The notes under the pieces were generated by a model. The model did not search any database. It was not told the origin of the DNA and saw nothing but the letters and a program-made list of their open reading frames with translations. A stretch of 64,000 nt of DNA from Micromonospora parva (GTDB lineage: Bacteria; Actinomycetota; Actinomycetes; Mycobacteriales; Micromonosporaceae), in contig NZ_JNZS01000007.1 in the NCBI RefSeq assembly GCF_000718515.1, positions 310,001 through 374,000 on the forward strand, written 5' to 3'. Positions 62,109 through 64,000 of this stretch are shown one piece after another. Every line of letters begins with the position of its first letter. Positions within the stretch are counted from its first letter, which is position 1. The position numbers and the translations under genes were made by a program.

Positions 62109-63152
62109 GTGACCGCGCCGCCGCACCCGCCGCGTCGTCCACGACGACGATGGCTCCGGATCGTCTCCGGCATCTTTGTCACCGTCGTGGCCGCCGCCAG
62201 CCTCGGCGTCGCCGGCCTGCAACTCGGCCTGCCCTGGCAGATGGACGACGGCGACCGCAACCACGTCTACACCGGTGCCGCCGGGTCGCAGCGTTACCAG
62301 GTCCACGTTCCGCCCCACCAGGTCGGGACGGCCGGGTTGCCGGTCGTCATGGCGATTCACGGCTGCGCGATGACCGGTTACGGGTGGAACTCCATGAAGT
62401 CCACGACGCAGTTCAACCGCCTGGCCGACCGGGAGGGCTTCATCGTCGTCTATCCCACACAACTGATCTCGCGCAACGTGATCGCCTGCTGGAACTCCGG
62501 CGACGCCCGGGACCAACAGCGGCACACCGGCGAGCCGGCACTGCTCGCCGGTGTCGCCCGCCAGGTGGTCGAGGAGTACGACGCGGATCCCGCGCGGGTG
62601 CACGTCGCCGGGGCCTCGTCGGGCGCGGGGACCGCCGTCATCCTCGCCGCCACCTACCCCGACGTCTTCGCCACGGTGACCTCGGTGGCCGGCGGGGAGT
62701 ACGGGCTCAACCAGGTCGACCCGGACGACCCGGGCTCGATGTCGCCGCTGGACACGGCACGTCAGGCCAGGGCCCAGATGGGCGAGCGGGCCCGCCGTGT
62801 GCCGATGCTGATCATTCAGGGTGAGCGGGACGAGGTCGTGCCGCCCCTGGTCGCCACCCGCCTCGTCGCCCACTGGACCGCGGTGGGCGACCTCGTGGAC
62901 GACGGGCTGCCCAACGGCAGCCTCGACCCGACCGAGAAGACGGTGTCCGTGCCGGCCGCCGAGGGTCGGCACGCGTACACGCACTCGACGATCACGGCGT
63001 CGGACGGCTCTTCGGTCGTCGAGGCGTACCGCGTCCAGGGCATGGGGCACGCGTGGCCGGGACCGGACGGCGACGGCCGCTACACCGATCACGCCGGCCC
63101 CGACGCCAGCGCGATCGTGTGGGAGTTCGCCAAGCGCCACCCGATGCGATGA
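62109..63152 (+). CDS. PHB-depolymerase-type esterase, membrane-anchored or secreted
   Basis: The 347-residue protein has a basic N-terminus (PRRPRRRWLR), a signal-anchor helix (IVSGIFVTVVAAASLGVAGL) and an alpha/beta-hydrolase domain of the PHB depolymerase/feruloyl-esterase (esterase D-like) kind. It has HGCAMTGYGWN (oxyanion region, HGC), the nucleophile in HVAGASSGAG (S170), a conserved Asp in IIQGERDEVVPP and the His in GMGHAWPG. It starts at GTG 62109 with AAAAGGAGG upstream. It hydrolyses polyesters, acetylated xylan or feruloyl esters outside the cytoplasm; which cannot be decided. Confidence 0.9.
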   Translation: MTAPPHPPRRPRRRWLRIVSGIFVTVVAAASLGVAGLQLGLPWQMDDGDRNHVYTGAAGSQRYQVHVPPHQVGTAGLPVVMAIHGCAMTGYGWNSMKSTTQFNRLADREGFIVVYPTQLISRNVIACWNSGDARDQQRHTGEPALLAGVARQVVEEYDADPARVHVAGASSGAGTAVILAATYPDVFATVTSVAGGEYGLNQVDPDDPGSMSPLDTARQARAQMGERARRVPMLIIQGERDEVVPPLVATRLVAHWTAVGDLVDDGLPNGSLDPTEKTVSVPAAEGRHAYTHSTITASDGSSVVEAYRVQGMGHAWPGPDGDGRYTDHAGPDASAIVWEFAKRHPMR

Positions 63153-63537
63153 GCCCGGCCGCCCGGACGGTGCCCCTCGGCACCTTCTGGCCCGGAGCCG
63201 CGCACCCTTTCGCGCCACCGTGCTACGCCGAGCGGGCCGTTCCCGAACTGACCTGCCGCATCACCCACCTCGTCAACTCCGGCAACGCGGTGGTCCTCAC
63301 CGGACACAGCCACGGCTCCGTCCTGCTCGCCGCGACCGTGCCGCAACTGCCGGCACGGGTCACCGACCGGATCGCACTGCTGACCCACGGTTCCCCGCTG
63401 CGCCGGTTGTACGCCCGGCTCTTCCCCGCCTGCATCAGCGACGAGGTCATTCACGAGATCGCCGACCGGGTCGGCTGGCGGTGGGTGAACCTGTGGCGCG
63501 ACAACGACCTCCGCCGACGGGCGCTTGCACACCGAGG
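63149..63537 (+). pseudogene. Truncated hydrolase-like remnant
   Basis: The frame begins with ATGAGC overlapping the esterase stop and reads a good segment of an alpha/beta-hydrolase-like protein: VVLTGHSHGSVLLAATVPQL (nucleophile-elbow type GHSHG), RIALLTHGSPLRRLYARLFP and RVGWRWVNLWRDND. The usual N-terminal membrane part and the C-terminus after the WRD motif are missing. After about 63520 the text becomes meaningless where the opposite-strand LysR gene begins. The intact relatives are larger membrane proteins, so this is probably a deletion product. Confidence 0.6.
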
Positions 63538-64000
63538 TCAGTCACCTGCTCTCAGGGCATTGAGCACGGCGGTCACCTCGGGGCGCGACGCGGCCGCTCG
63601 CCGGACCCCGGCGGTGATGCGCCGGGTCAGCGGCGGGTTCAGCGGTCGGGTCACCACCCGGTATCGCGGGTCCACCGCCAGCTTCGGCAGCATGGTGATC
63701 GAGCGGCCATTCTCCACGTGCCGCAGCGCCAGCATGTAGTTGTTGAACCGACAGATCACCACGGGCTCGAAGCCGGCCTCCCGGCACAGCCGGGTGGACA
63801 GCTCGGACATGTACGAGCCCGCGACGTCGAACGTCCAGCGCTGCTGCGCGCACGCCTCCAGGTCGACCGATTCGGCGCTGGCCAGCGGATGCTCCGGGGG
63901 CAGCACCAGCACCACCGGGTCGGTGGCGAGCGGCACCAGGTAAATCTCCGGGGAGAGCTCGGCGCCAGCGAAATCGGCGGTCGTGATGATCAGGTCGACG
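63538..64000 (-). CDS. LysR-family regulator, C-terminal part (start outside window)
   Basis: The frame is open from the stop at 63538 through the window edge. The visible ~154 residues form the second half of a LysR substrate-binding domain: VDLIITTADFAGAELSPEIY, LATDPVVLVLPPEHPLASAE (the conserved LPxxHPLA motif) and an RRITAGVRRAAASRPEVTAV tail. The helix-turn-helix domain lies beyond 64000. Its end overlaps the degraded end of the plus-strand hydrolase remnant. Confidence 0.9.
   Translation of the reverse strand, partial: VDLIITTADFAGAELSPEIYLVPLATDPVVLVLPPEHPLASAESVDLEACAQQRWTFDVAGSYMSELSTRLCREAGFEPVVICRFNNYMLALRHVENGRSITMLPKLAVDPRYRVVTRPLNPPLTRRITAGVRRAAASRPEVTAVLNALRAGD

Overview
The window is high-GC DNA with strong G/C third-position bias, GTG/TTG starts, many 4-nt ATGA gene overlaps and typical actinomycete families (SigE-family sigma factor, F420-type nitroreductase, GPP34, MocR, DesK/DesR-type two-component system). 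It is a chromosomal segment of a filamentous actinomycete; Micromonosporaceae is my best guess, by general resemblance only. I see no rRNA, tRNA, CRISPR array, insertion sequence or prophage.

Layout. 1-7.2 kb: end of an FAD monooxygenase overlapping a MarR regulator, an F420-type reductase, a secreted single-TM protein, a minus-strand set (membrane protein, SigE-family sigma factor, lipoprotein, beta-lactamase-like hydrolase) and a DinB protein. 7.3-19.9 kb: a minus-strand three-gene operon with ATGA overlaps at both junctions, encoding an alpha/beta hydrolase, a caspase-family (C14) protease and a 3018-residue protein with no domain I recognise. This is the best candidate for an undescribed system, perhaps a protease-controlled conflict or cell-death module. 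20-29.6 kb: a secreted Cip1-like protein, gene remnants, a MocR regulator divergent from a BBE-type FAD oxidoreductase, a VOC protein, an S9 peptidase, and a quinone oxidoreductase divergent from a TetR regulator.

29.8-34.9 kb: two convergent secreted GH43-like proteins. The palindrome TGTTAGCGCTAACA or a close variant lies upstream of each (three copies), so they probably form a LacI-type regulon whose regulator is outside the window. 35.1-52.1 kb: a complete Tc-type toxin locus, with a 3114-residue TcA carrying an N-terminal peptidoglycan-binding domain, then a fused TcB-TcC of 2556 residues. The fused protein ends in a variable C-terminus with a proline-rich linker, a possible PD-(D/E)XK nuclease segment and a hydrophobic tail.

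52.7-64 kb: a D-Ala-D-Ala carboxypeptidase, an NmrA-like protein divergent from a LysR/beta-lactamase-fold pair, and a class A beta-lactamase lipoprotein. A DesK/DesR-like two-component system lies divergent from an ABC exporter operon with a GPP34 protein. A PHB-depolymerase-type esterase, a truncated hydrolase remnant and the end of a LysR regulator close the window.

Functions are inferred from motifs and family resemblance read by eye; no search was run. Residue positions for large proteins are approximate.
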